Below, piece after piece: positions 16,678 to 24,931 of a stretch of DNA of 26,423 bases (its first letter is position 1; each line of letters begins with the position of its first letter). This stretch comes from an uncultured Ruminococcus sp. GTDB taxonomy: Bacteria; Bacillota; Clostridia; Oscillospirales; Ruminococcaceae. A program made the translations under genes and the position numbers. The notes under the pieces were generated by a model. It saw only the letters and a list, made by a program, of their open reading frames with translations. It was not told the DNA's origin and ran no database searches. Location: contig UQYK01000022.1 in assembly GCA_900545285.1 (NCBI GenBank), positions 1 to 26,423 on the forward strand, read 5' to 3'.

Positions 16678-19600
16678 TTATGCATCCGTTTTATCAGAAG
16701 AATCCTTTTTCCGCGGCTTTTGTTTTTCCGCAATCGTTTTCGCATTTTCCGTCTTTTTCTGGATAGCCGCTTTTTTCTCTTCGTATTCTGCATCAGTCAG
16801 AATGCCCTGCTCATGCAGCGTCTCCAGATTCGACAGCAGTGCAGCATCATCCTTTTCTTCGGATCCCTTGGATTTTTTCTGATTGGATTTCAGCTTTGCG
16901 CGCTTCAGCTTCTGCTGCTTTTCCAGTTCTGCCTTACGTGCCAGTTCCTGGAGCATCACTGCATAACGCTTCCGGTCGTCAAACCACAGGAATACCATTA
17001 CCACAATGCCGCCGCCCAGCAGCGCAATGCCAACCATAAAGCCCGGCGGTGTATAGGTCATTGTCACTGTGTGCTCACCTGCCGGCAGACGAATGCCGAT
17101 CATTGCATCAACAACAACGATTTGTCCGGTATCGCCGTCCTTATTGCTGAGTGTTGTGGAGCCATCCTCATTCTTGGTTTCTTCAATCAGATTGTCCACA
17201 CGCTTGCCGTCTACCTTTACCGTCCAGCCCGGTTCATACGGGATACTGGTCATCATCAGCTGACCCTCTTCCGCAGTAATGGTACCGGTAATCTTGCGGT
17301 CGGTATAGTCGGTGCCTACATTCCACTGATTCTTCTTCAGGATATCAATATCTTCCTGATAGAGATCCTGATTGAAGGAGTAGAACAGGAAATTCTTTAC
17401 GATGGTGAATTTCTCTGCATTTGCAATTGTCATACGGAGAGTGATCTTAGTGCCTTCCGGATAAGAGCCCAGATTCCGGATGACATAGTTGTCTCCCTCG
17501 AAATATTCGCCCAGGCTGGTAAACTGTCCGTTGCGGAACTGATCTGCTGCGGCCCAGGTAAAGTCGCCTGCATTGGTTTCCTTCCATGCGGCTTCATCCG
17601 ATGCCCAGTCTTCCGCAGACCAGTCACACATCCACAGGTTGACACTCTTCCGGAACTCTGTCTTAAAGTAAATGTATACCGGCCGGTCTGCCTGATCCGG
17701 GCCGATTTCCAGGTGGAAGTCAATGGTCGGGTCGCCTTCTCCGGTTACGTCATACTTGGTCTGATCGCCATAGGGACTGGGGGTAATGGCATCGCTGACA
17801 ATCGGATCTTCCGACAGATTGATTGGTGTGTAATACTGATGCCAGCTTTCGAACTGCCCGTTGCTGTCGAACGTTGTATTGCCGCTCATGGTGCTCAGGA
17901 ACAGGTTCTGGCTGTTAAACGGATTGTCATTTCCCAGGTGGTCAATTTTTGTAACATCACTGCTTGCCATGTAACCCATAGACAGTGCATTGGGGTTTTC
18001 ATAAACGGTAATGGTTTTATCCATGTTGTTTTCATCGGTGTAATCATACGCCCACTTTGCCTCATAAGTAGAGTTCAGGCGCTTCTGATCTCCGGCGTCA
18101 CCGCGGTCCAGCACATACTTGATGCCCAGCAGAGAGTCCGCGATCGGTGTATTGCCGTCATAACGGGTGTAATAGCTGTGCATGCAGTAACCCATGGTTT
18201 CAATAAAGTTAATGATTCGGGTGTTCATGACAGAGCTGGAATGGGAGATACCCTTCAGGCCAAATGCGCCGTTGTCATTGACGCAGCGGAAGAAGGTCTT
18301 TTCCGAACGGTAGAGTCCCGGATCCTTTTCCTCCATCAGCTGTGTTGCAGCGCGGCCGTTCCAGATGTAGTTCTGATAGGACTTTCTGGTGGAATATGCA
18401 ACTTCCTTGTCGATATCCTTCATAGAATCAATGGCATTATAGGTTGCCTCACCGCATACGGTAAAGAGCATGAGAACGGAGAGGAAGATGCTGACACCCT
18501 TCTTGCCCTTAGAGGCAAAGCCGCACACCATAAAGTAGAGCAGAATCAGGTAAATGCCCATCAGTGCTGCGGAAATCCAGACAGCGCCCTTTGCCATCTG
18601 GTCGAACTTCATTCCGGCAACAATGGCAATTATCACCACCATGACACCGGCGGAACCGATCAGGTGCTTGCCCTTGATTCCCTTGCAATTGGCAAACGCC
18701 GTTGCACCCATTGTCAGGAAGATGAAGGACAGCAGGAATGAATAACGGAACGGGAGCCAGTTCGGAACCTGGCCGCCGTGCCACATCATGTCTATTGGTG
18801 TAATCATCATGCAGGTGATCATTACCAGCATCAGCAGGGTATAGCCGCACTTTTTCCGCCGGCTGATATTGCTGTTCATGTAAAACAGCGGCAGCAGTAC
18901 CACAGTCAGCAGACCGCAGTAAATTTCCGGTTTTCCCTGTACGTTTACGGAGTCATACTGTGCCGGCAGCAGCTGCGGGAACATGTCCAGAAGATCACAC
19001 AGCAGCACCAGCAGCGGAGAATCCGAACCATTTTCCAGCAGCTTCTCACTCAGAGGGAAGGACTGGAAACGGAAACTGTAGTCCGGCTGGGTAAAGTCAA
19101 ATTTACCCAGTTTCAGTGCATTGTACACCGGCAGCAGCATAAATGCCGCACAGGCCAGGGCAATGACAGAGGAGTACGCAATCCGAATAAATACCTGTAC
19201 ATAGTCATAGGCCTTGCACTTCCGCTCCGTCCCGAAGAACAGGTAGAACAGGAAGTAAAGTGCCACAAAAAAGCAAATCATGTAGCCAATGTAGAAGTTT
19301 GCCACACACATGATTGCCAGCGGAATGATAAAGTTCAGCCGACGGCCGTCATTTACCAGATATTCAATGCCCAGCATAATCAGCGGCAGGAACACCAGTC
19401 CATCCAGCCACATGGGATCGATCAGCTGGATAACCGCATATGCCATCATTGCATACATGGTAGAGAACATCAGGGAATGCAGCGGCTTTACCTGACGGCT
19501 CTTCTGCAAGAAATAGCTGAAGGTTACGCCGGCAGTTCCCAGCTTGCACAGCTGCATAATCAGCAGACTGCTCAGCAGGAACTTTTCCGGAAGCAGCATT

Positions 19601-19953
19601 ACAATCAGCGTAAACGGGCTGGCCAGATAGTAGCCGATTACGCCCATAAATCCGCCGGACAAATTTCGTGCCCAGTTATAGAAAATACTGCCGTCTCCCC
19701 AGAATGCATCTCGCAATGCTTCAAAGTAATAGACATACTGACCATTCAGGTCCAGACAGAGAACAGACTGTTCTCCAAACGGGTACAGTCCGAAAATTGC
19801 ATAGGCCAGATATGTCAGCGCAGCCGGAATTGCAAATGCAATAAAATAAATCCGGTTCCGGACAGCCCAATTTTTCAGACCGTTCAGGATGCCTGCTGCA
19901 CTGATGCGCGACTTTTGCGCAGTGACAGGGGCAAGTGTCTTGGGTGTTGCCAT
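16678..19953 (-). CDS. YfhO-family polytopic membrane protein with C-terminal SHOCT-like motif
   Basis: A 1091-aa protein of the YfhO family, GT-C-like polytopic membrane proteins; B. subtilis YfhO is linked to lipoteichoic acid glycosylation. After a short cytosolic start, helix 1 (about 35-55) leads to an extracytoplasmic loop with the acidic motif LCLDLNGQYVYYFEALRD (Asp68 is a candidate catalytic residue). About a dozen further membrane helices follow to about residue 480. A large extracytoplasmic beta-rich domain (about 500-960) contains a GWTVKVDG segment, and a last membrane helix GIALLGGGIVVMVFLWF leads to a cytosolic tail. The tail is highly basic and then has DDAALLSNLETLHEQGIL-type sequence continuing with Thr-Asp-Ala-Glu-Tyr-Glu-Glu-Lys-Lys (about 1035-1067), which resembles a SHOCT motif. 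The donor and acceptor sugars are unknown. AAGGAGG precedes the ATG. Confidence 0.88.
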   Translation of the reverse strand: MATPKTLAPVTAQKSRISAAGILNGLKNWAVRNRIYFIAFAIPAALTYLAYAIFGLYPFGEQSVLCLDLNGQYVYYFEALRDAFWGDGSIFYNWARNLSGGFMGVIGYYLASPFTLIVMLLPEKFLLSSLLIMQLCKLGTAGVTFSYFLQKSRQVKPLHSLMFSTMYAMMAYAVIQLIDPMWLDGLVFLPLIMLGIEYLVNDGRRLNFIIPLAIMCVANFYIGYMICFFVALYFLFYLFFGTERKCKAYDYVQVFIRIAYSSVIALACAAFMLLPVYNALKLGKFDFTQPDYSFRFQSFPLSEKLLENGSDSPLLVLLCDLLDMFPQLLPAQYDSVNVQGKPEIYCGLLTVVLLPLFYMNSNISRRKKCGYTLLMLVMITCMMITPIDMMWHGGQVPNWLPFRYSFLLSFIFLTMGATAFANCKGIKGKHLIGSAGVMVVIIAIVAGMKFDQMAKGAVWISAALMGIYLILLYFMVCGFASKGKKGVSIFLSVLMLFTVCGEATYNAIDSMKDIDKEVAYSTRKSYQNYIWNGRAATQLMEEKDPGLYRSEKTFFRCVNDNGAFGLKGISHSSSVMNTRIINFIETMGYCMHSYYTRYDGNTPIADSLLGIKYVLDRGDAGDQKRLNSTYEAKWAYDYTDENNMDKTITVYENPNALSMGYMASSDVTKIDHLGNDNPFNSQNLFLSTMSGNTTFDSNGQFESWHQYYTPINLSEDPIVSDAITPSPYGDQTKYDVTGEGDPTIDFHLEIGPDQADRPVYIYFKTEFRKSVNLWMCDWSAEDWASDEAAWKETNAGDFTWAAADQFRNGQFTSLGEYFEGDNYVIRNLGSYPEGTKITLRMTIANAEKFTIVKNFLFYSFNQDLYQEDIDILKKNQWNVGTDYTDRKITGTITAEEGQLMMTSIPYEPGWTVKVDGKRVDNLIEETKNEDGSTTLSNKDGDTGQIVVVDAMIGIRLPAGEHTVTMTYTPPGFMVGIALLGGGIVVMVFLWFDDRKRYAVMLQELARKAELEKQQKLKRAKLKSNQKKSKGSEEKDDAALLSNLETLHEQGILTDAEYEEKKAAIQKKTENAKTIAEKQKPRKKDSSDKTDA

Positions 19954-20054
19954 GGGATTCCTCCTTAAAAATCCAGGATACCGTGAAATACAATATCCGA
20001 AATAAAAATAGTTTTTGCCCGTTCCCTCCGGCAGGCAAAAAAACAGACGAAGTT

Positions 20055-20083
20055 ATTATACCACAATTCCATCTTTATTGCAA
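20055..20083 (-). promoter_or_regulatory. Promoter of the yfhO-like gene
   Basis: TTGCAA (20083-20078), a 17-nt spacer and a perfect TATAAT (20060-20055). The leader is about 95 nt. Confidence 0.75.
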
Positions 20084-20152
20084 GTATTTTGCCAAAAAAA
20101 CATAGTTTGCAAAAGCACTGCCCGGTTATTTTCGCGGCAGCTGTCTGATTTC

Positions 20153-20181
20153 TTGACAAAGTCCGCGGAACATATTATAAT
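20153..20181 (+). promoter_or_regulatory. Perfect consensus sigma-A promoter
   Basis: TTGACA (20153-20158), exactly 17 nt, TATAAT (20176-20181): consensus at every hexamer position. It leads into a leader of about 155 nt holding a GCAGAAC/GTTCTGC hairpin (around 20210-20228) before the 66-aa ORF. Confidence 0.85.
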
Positions 20182-20343
20182 GAAGCTGTTCTCAAAACAA
20201 AAGAACCGCAGAACTGCATGTTCTGCAAACCGACACAATCCGCGTCTGCCAGATAAAAACAGGCGCTCAGAACCTGTCTCTGCAAGGCATGTGGATGCGC
20301 TTGTAAAGACGAGTTTCCGGACAAACAGAAAGAAGGAACCTGC

Positions 20344-20544
20344 ATGCATCATTCCGCACTGGCCATTACGCTCATTCTGATCACCATTCTCTATGTCGCC
20401 GTTATGATTCTCCTGTTCTGGCGGTATCGGGTTTCCATGCATCATCTCTCTGAAAAGATGCGCGAATGTGAACAAAAGCAGGCAGAGCAACAAAAGCAGG
20501 AGAAGGCACAGGAAGAAAATCCCGACATTATCGAGCCGCTGTAA
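20344..20544 (+). CDS. Small single-pass membrane protein (66 aa), unknown
   Basis: A 66-aa protein with one N-terminal membrane helix (about residues 7-26, very rich in Leu, Ile and Val), then FWRYRVS and a highly charged, Gln/Glu/Lys-rich cytosolic tail (SEKMRECEQKQAEQQKQEKA) predicted to form a coiled coil. The positive residues after the helix suggest the C-terminus faces the cytosol. No family is recognised. GAAGGA lies about 9 nt before the ATG. The unusually strong promoter and long leader suggest high expression or that the transcript itself matters. It could be a small membrane regulator or scaffold; this is inference only. Confidence 0.75.
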   Translation: MHHSALAITLILITILYVAVMILLFWRYRVSMHHLSEKMRECEQKQAEQQKQEKAQEENPDIIEPL

Positions 20545-20575
20545 CCCACTGCTTCCCGTTTTTTCATGCCCCGAC

Positions 20576-20603
20576 TGTCAGCTGCAAACTATGAGAGCTG
20601 ACA
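20576..20603. terminator. Hairpin between converging genes
   Basis: An 8-bp perfect stem TGTCAGCT/AGCTGACA with a 12-nt loop lies directly after the lipoprotein stop codon. No clear T tract adjoins it, so termination strength is uncertain. Confidence 0.45.
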
Positions 20604-20604
20604 C

Positions 20605-21258
20605 TCAGGCGCAGACATAGTAGCTTCCGTCCAGATTCACCAGAAAGATATTTGCCTCATCTGCCTCTGCATAGTTAGTGCCGTCTGTCATAACCGGCTG
20701 CACAGTCAGCGTCTTGCAGTCCTTCCAGTGCTGATCGCAGTAGTCATCCCCTTCCAGCTCATTGAACATGTTCTGGAGATACTCGATGCTGGAACCGGCT
20801 TCCTCCTGCCGCTTGCAGTCAGATATATAGATCTTCTGAATTGTCACATCTGTGCCGTTTTCTATGGTCTTTTGCAGGGTTTCATGCTGCTGTGCCAGAA
20901 ATGCCGATGCATCCAGCAGGCCGCCGTAAGCGTTGTCCAGATAATAATCCATATAAAAATCAACGGTACATGCGGCCAGCGCGTCTGTATCCTCATTCTG
21001 GATGGCACTGTAATACTGCGCCAGAACCTTTAGTTCATCCTCATTCAGATAGCGCTTGTCGTACTCAATCGGGACATCCAGCGAGCTGTCCTCCCGCATG
21101 GTGGCGCCGTATTCCATATCCGACATTTCCACGGATTCTTCCGCTGCTTTCTCCGTTTTTTTATCAGAGCCGCAGCCGGAGAACCCGCTCAGTGCCAGAC
21201 ACAGCGCCAGCGTCAGCGCAGAAACCCGGCCCGCACCCTGGAATCGTTTTCTTTGCAT
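20605..21258 (-). CDS. Lipoprotein of unknown function
   Basis: A 217-aa secreted lipoprotein. The signal peptide has two Arg/Lys near the start, a hydrophobic core and lipobox GFSGC (Cys29), followed by a charged Lys/Glu linker. The mature part (about 65-217) begins LNEDELKVLAQYYSAIQNEDTDAL, is rich in Asp, Tyr and Cys, and ends in a beta-like NIFLVNLDGSYYVCA. The helix-then-strands layout resembles NTF2/SnoaL-type folds common in Firmicute lipoproteins, but I cannot assign a family. The start at 21258 is preferred because it yields a proper signal peptide and lies after AAAGGA; the longer frame to 21396 covers the promoter. It is monocistronic. Confidence 0.8.
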   Translation of the reverse strand: MQRKRFQGAGRVSALTLALCLALSGFSGCGSDKKTEKAAEESVEMSDMEYGATMREDSSLDVPIEYDKRYLNEDELKVLAQYYSAIQNEDTDALAACTVDFYMDYYLDNAYGGLLDASAFLAQQHETLQKTIENGTDVTIQKIYISDCKRQEEAGSSIEYLQNMFNELEGDDYCDQHWKDCKTLTVQPVMTDGTNYAEADEANIFLVNLDGSYYVCA

Positions 21259-21367
21259 CTTGATCAAATTCCTTTCTATTGCTGTATGAAACACGATCTT
21301 TTGAAATGTCGGCAGCGTCCTTTTTCCGGACAGCCGGCGCAGATAAAGATCGGTTCTTGCTGTGTAT

Positions 21368-21396
21368 ACTCTATCACATTTTTCGTAAAATGTCAA
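21368..21396 (-). promoter_or_regulatory. Promoter of the lipoprotein gene
   Basis: TTGACA (21396-21391), a 17-nt spacer and TAGAGT (21373-21368); the leader is about 100 nt. Confidence 0.65.
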
Positions 21397-21556
21397 TGAA
21401 AAGTATCAAAATTGTATGAGCCGTTTTGACGCGGCTTCCGGCATCCGTACCGCTCTCCATCGATTCCACCCGGTTTGCGCTTCTTTCCGCACAATCCGGA
21501 GGCATCATCCGAAGCATGGTACACCATTCTTTCAAACAAAAGGAGATCTTTCACTT

Positions 21557-22276
21557 ATGCCTCGTTTTTTCTTAGAACAACTGGATGAATCTGACATCTG
21601 CATCACCGGGCCGGATGCCCGGCACATCGGCCTTGCGCTGCGGATGCGTGTGGGTGATTCTCTCACCGTCTGTGCCTACGGCAAAGATTATCAGTGCCGC
21701 ATCCGCTCCATCTCCCCGGAAGAAGTCCACCTGGATATGATTTCCTCTGCACTTTGCGCGGCAGAGCCTTCCGTCTATCTGACACTATATCAGGCCATCC
21801 CCAAATCAGACAAGCTGGTACAGATTATCCAGAAGTCCGTGGAACTGGGCGCGTCCCGGATTGTTCCGGTTCTGACTCAGCGGTGTGTATCACGTCCCAA
21901 GCCGGCAGAATTCCAGAAGAAACTGCCCCGACTGCAAAAAATCGCCGCAGAAGCGGCAAAGCAGGCCGGCCGCGGCATGATTCCCCAGGTAGAGCCCATG
22001 ATCACGATGGAAACGCTGTACCAGGAGATTCCGAAACACGATCATACCCTCCTGCTCTATGAAGGCGGCGGAAAGCGTTTTTCGGAGCTGTCTCTTACCC
22101 CGTGCCGTACCCTTTCCCTGATTATCGGGAGTGAAGGGGGCTTTGACCCGGCAGAAGCAGAAAAGCTCCAGGCCGCCGGCGCGGAACCGGTCTGGCTGGG
22201 ACACCGGATTCTCCGCTGTGAAACCGCACCCCTGACCGCCATCACACTGGCCATGTTCCAGACCGGAAATCTCTGA
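21557..22276 (+). CDS. rsmE: 16S rRNA (uracil-1498-N3)-methyltransferase RsmE
   Basis: A 239-aa SPOUT-class methyltransferase that methylates U1498 of 16S rRNA using SAM. It has the N-terminal PUA-like domain (about 1-65, with DARHIGLALRMRVGD), the linking helix EAAKQAGRG (about 132-140), and the knotted SAM site LIIGSEGGFDPAEAE (about 188-202) and LGHRILRCETAPLTA (214-228). Length is normal. The ATG at 21557 is preceded by AAAAGGAG; an in-frame ATG at 21416 would start in the divergent intergenic region without a ribosome site. Often rsmE follows prmA, but here it stands alone. In the 160 nt upstream I found no convincing promoter. Confidence 0.95.
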   Translation: MPRFFLEQLDESDICITGPDARHIGLALRMRVGDSLTVCAYGKDYQCRIRSISPEEVHLDMISSALCAAEPSVYLTLYQAIPKSDKLVQIIQKSVELGASRIVPVLTQRCVSRPKPAEFQKKLPRLQKIAAEAAKQAGRGMIPQVEPMITMETLYQEIPKHDHTLLLYEGGGKRFSELSLTPCRTLSLIIGSEGGFDPAEAEKLQAAGAEPVWLGHRILRCETAPLTAITLAMFQTGNL

Positions 22277-22391
22277 GCCGACGCGTCAACGCCGTATATC
22301 GGTGAATTCCGCGAATATTCCGACATTTTTCGATTTCCTGTTGTTTAATTCAGAACAAACCTGGCTTTTTGTGATTTTATTGGAAAAAGGC

Positions 22392-22420
22392 TTGTATTTT
22401 TTTCTGAAACATGGTATACT
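22392..22420 (+). promoter_or_regulatory. Promoter of the Cys-rich protein gene
   Basis: TTGTAT (22392-22397), a 17-nt spacer and TATACT (22415-22420). Between the rsmE stop and this site (22277-22391) I see no gene and only a weak TTGTT/AACAA repeat. The 120-nt leader contains a 9-bp inverted repeat CCTTTTTGC/GCAAAAAGG (22474-22482 and 22499-22507). Confidence 0.7.
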
Positions 22421-22546
22421 ATAGGTGTTGTAACACACCTGTATGCAGCAGATTCTGCCGAATACAGATCTTCCCTTTTTGCTGCGCACCGTGCCACGGC
22501 AAAAAGGTATTTTCCATAATGGCTGCGGAGAAAAGAGGTTTTTCCT

Positions 22547-22909
22547 ATGAAAGGTACTACAATTGCAGCAATGATTCTGGCTGCGGCAGCAGCTTCCGCC
22601 GCAACAATCGTTGCACTGAAAAAAGCACATGACAAAAAACGGGCTGACGAAGAAGAGCTGAACTATGACTGTGACTTCTGCTGTATCCCGAATGATGATG
22701 AAGACGAAGAGGACGAGAACTGCTGTTGCTGTGCAGATGCAACTGCCGCAATGGAAGAATCTGAAGATGCAGAAGAAGCAGCACCTTCGGAAGCCACAGG
22801 CAACTGCTGTGAAAATGGATTCTGCTCCTTCTCTCCGGAAGATGCAGACGCAGACAAGCCGGCACAGATCCATATGGATTCTGACGAAGAAACAGAAGAA
22901 AAGAAGTAA
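22547..22909 (+). CDS. Anchored, acidic, cysteine-rich small protein, unknown
   Basis: A 120-aa protein with an N-terminal hydrophobic Ala-rich segment (about 5-24: an uncleaved anchor or signal) followed by a basic stop (KKAHDKKR). The rest is extremely acidic and carries ten Cys in three clusters: DCDFCC (Cys42, 45, 46), NCCCCAD (Cys59-62) and NCCENGFC (Cys87, 88, 93), separated by long Asp/Glu runs. Clustered Cys amid acidic sequence suggests metal or cofactor binding at the membrane, but no known metal motif was recognised. The positive-inside rule puts the Cys region in the cytosol. AAAGAGG lies about 9 nt before the ATG; a strong terminator follows. It appears to be a single-gene unit. 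Confidence 0.8.
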   Translation: MKGTTIAAMILAAAAASAATIVALKKAHDKKRADEEELNYDCDFCCIPNDDEDEEDENCCCCADATAAMEESEDAEEAAPSEATGNCCENGFCSFSPEDADADKPAQIHMDSDEETEEKK

Positions 22910-22947
22910 GATACAGGCAGCTTTGGCCGTATTTTCTGAAAATTTCG

Positions 22948-22987
22948 CCGCATGAAAAACGGGAATGGTTTTTCATGCGGTTTTTTT
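22948..22987 (+). terminator. Strong intrinsic terminator
   Basis: A 13-bp stem CCGCATGAAAAAC/GTTTTTCATGCGG with a 7-nt loop, followed by seven T residues. Confidence 0.95.
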
Positions 22988-23074
22988 GTGCAATGTATCT
23001 GATCTTTTTCCGGGTTATCACGATTTTCTCAGAGAGCATCGTCTTTTCTTGCAAAAATAGTCATAGAATTCTGC

Positions 23075-23103
23075 TTGATTTCAGAACTGGATTATGGTAT
23101 CCT
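23075..23103 (+). promoter_or_regulatory. Promoter of the flavin/Fe-S operon
   Basis: TTGATT (23075-23080), a 17-nt spacer and TATCCT (23098-23103): a moderate match to consensus, with the predicted start near 23110, right at the first palindrome of the operator cluster. Confidence 0.5.
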
Positions 23104-23110
23104 TATAAGC

Positions 23111-23164
23111 ATTAGGCTAGACTAATTAGTGTAGGCTAATCAAATTAAGTTAGCTTCCACTAAT
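23111..23164 (+). promoter_or_regulatory. Cluster of DtxR/IdeR-like iron boxes
   Basis: Three ATTAG-N6-CTAAT-type palindromes occur in 54 bp: 23111-23126 (perfect arms), 23125-23140 (perfect arms, sharing two bases with the first) and a third, TTAG-N6-CTAA, at 23150-23163. By eye the second matches the 19-bp DtxR/IdeR consensus (TTAGGTTAGCCTAACCTAA) at about 14 positions and the first at about 12. Positioned just past the predicted start, a bound metal-sensing repressor would block transcription. Confidence 0.55.
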
Positions 23165-23214
23165 TTTTCTTGCAACAAATATTTTCAAAACATTTTGAAA
23201 AAGGAGAAACCCAT

Positions 23215-24924
23215 ATGATGAATCTTTGGAAGCATCGGAATCAGATTCTTCCGATTGCCAGTTTCCTGCCGGCCGCAGTACTGGCTGCATGTATTGCATC
23301 CTCTCTGCACGGATATTCCGCGCCGGAACTTCTGATGAAAACACCGGCTGATATTTCCGGCAGGCGTTCTGACACAGATGCCGCAAAAACAAACAAAACG
23401 GAATCCAAAAATCAAACAGACACAAAATCCAAAAAAGAAAGCGCCCCTGCTGTCACGCCGGTTTCCGAAACCGGCGGCTATCAGGACGGCACCTATACGG
23501 GAACCGGCACCGGCTTTGCCGGTCCCATTACTGTACAAGTTACCATTCAGGGCGGAAAAATCACCGACATTCAGGTACTGAACACCAGTGACGATCACCC
23601 CTATTTTGACAATGCCAAGGCTCTTCTGAAAGCAATTATTGCGGCACAGAGCACCAATGTGGACACGGTTTCCGGTGCCACCTATAGTTCTGTAGGACTG
23701 ATTTCCGCAGTCCGGGACGCACTGCAAAAGGCAGGCGGCTCCAGCGCAAACGCCAGCGCCCTCCCCACCCTTGCTGCGGCAGGAAGCGGCAGTTCTTCTT
23801 TCTCCAGTGCAGCGCCTACCGTGCAAACTGTATCTGAACCGGCTGCCTATCGGGACGGCGTGTATACGGGAAGCGGCACCGGCTTTGCCGGAACCATCAC
23901 AGTACAGGTCACTGTCTCCGGCGGAAAAATCACTGACATTCAGGTATTGAGCGCCAGTGATGACCACCCCTATTTTGACAATGCCACGGCTCTTCTGAAA
24001 ACCATCATTGCAGCGCAGAGTACCAATGTAGATGCAGTTTCCGGTGCTACCTACAGTTCTGCTGGTATCATTGAAGCGGTGCGGAATGCATTGCAGCAGG
24101 CCGCTGTTTCTCCGGCAGTAACCAAATCCCCGGAGCCGCAGCAGGGAAATTCCAAAGAAACAGCCACTGCACCTGCTGCAAAGCCGGATAAAACAGGGAA
24201 CTTTCCTTATCCCGATGGGACTTATGAAGGCATCGGCATAGGATACCGAGGTGAAACAAGCGTTTCCCTTACCTTAAAAAACGGAACCATTGAGAAAATT
24301 GAAATCAAAAAAACAGAGGATGACGCTTCCTTCTTTAATCGTGCAAAATCGCTGATAAACACCGTTGTCCGTCTGCAATCGACAGAAGTGGACGCGGTTT
24401 CCGGCGCAACATTTAGTTCAGAAGGGATTCTGGAAGCAATCACCAACGCCCTGGAAGCCGCAAAGGCAGCCGGCGAAAAGGAACCGGCTGTTACTACAGT
24501 AGTTACCACCGCATCCCCTACTCCCACCACAATCACACCGGGAAGCAGCACTTCTACAGAAACCACCACTGAAACCGTCTCTTCCAAGTATGAAAACGGC
24601 AGCTATATCGGCGTTGCAGACTGCTATCCGGACGAAGACGAGGATTTCGACCCCTATCAGCTTTCCCTCTGTGTGAAGATTGAAAATGACACCATTCTGG
24701 AGATCAGCAGCATAGAAGGCTCCGGTGACGATTACGACAAGCTCAACAACACCTATATTTCCCGTGCTGCAAAGGGCACCAGCAAGAAGCCCGGCACTGT
24801 AACCCAAATTCTCAGCAAGCAATCCACCGAAGGCATTGACGTAATTTCCGGTGCTACCTGTTCTTCAGATGCCATTCTGGCCGCAGTAGAAAATGCGCTG
24901 GAACAGGCACGAAAGGGGGCGTAA
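23215..24924 (+). CDS. Membrane-anchored protein with four FMN-binding domains
   Basis: A 569-aa extracytoplasmic flavoprotein. Residues about 11-31 form a hydrophobic signal or anchor, then a polar Ser/Thr/Lys linker. Four FMN_bind domains follow, each opening with a DGxYxG-type strand and ending in the flavinylation motif SGAT: domain 1 (about 88-172, Thr156), domain 2 (about 211-294, Thr279), domain 3 (about 333-414, Thr399) and a diverged domain 4 (about 458-564, Thr548, SGATCSS). FMN is expected to be bound covalently to these threonines by an ApbE-type transferase. Domains 1 and 2 are nearly identical, even at DNA level, so arose by recent duplication. Ser/Thr/Pro-rich linkers separate the domains like beads on a string. 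The start at 23215 follows AAAGGAG at 8 nt. First gene of a three-gene operon; probably a multi-flavin electron conduit. Confidence 0.9.
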   Translation: MMNLWKHRNQILPIASFLPAAVLAACIASSLHGYSAPELLMKTPADISGRRSDTDAAKTNKTESKNQTDTKSKKESAPAVTPVSETGGYQDGTYTGTGTGFAGPITVQVTIQGGKITDIQVLNTSDDHPYFDNAKALLKAIIAAQSTNVDTVSGATYSSVGLISAVRDALQKAGGSSANASALPTLAAAGSGSSSFSSAAPTVQTVSEPAAYRDGVYTGSGTGFAGTITVQVTVSGGKITDIQVLSASDDHPYFDNATALLKTIIAAQSTNVDAVSGATYSSAGIIEAVRNALQQAAVSPAVTKSPEPQQGNSKETATAPAAKPDKTGNFPYPDGTYEGIGIGYRGETSVSLTLKNGTIEKIEIKKTEDDASFFNRAKSLINTVVRLQSTEVDAVSGATFSSEGILEAITNALEAAKAAGEKEPAVTTVVTTASPTPTTITPGSSTSTETTTETVSSKYENGSYIGVADCYPDEDEDFDPYQLSLCVKIENDTILEISSIEGSGDDYDKLNNTYISRAAKGTSKKPGTVTQILSKQSTEGIDVISGATCSSDAILAAVENALEQARKGA

Positions 24925-24931
24925 TTCTTCC

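Noticed and set aside
16720..19968. Two long plus-strand open frames opposite the YfhO gene
   Set aside because: The minus-strand frame has clear membrane helices, a promoter and a ribosome site; the plus-strand frames have none of these and a Gln/His-rich shadow composition.
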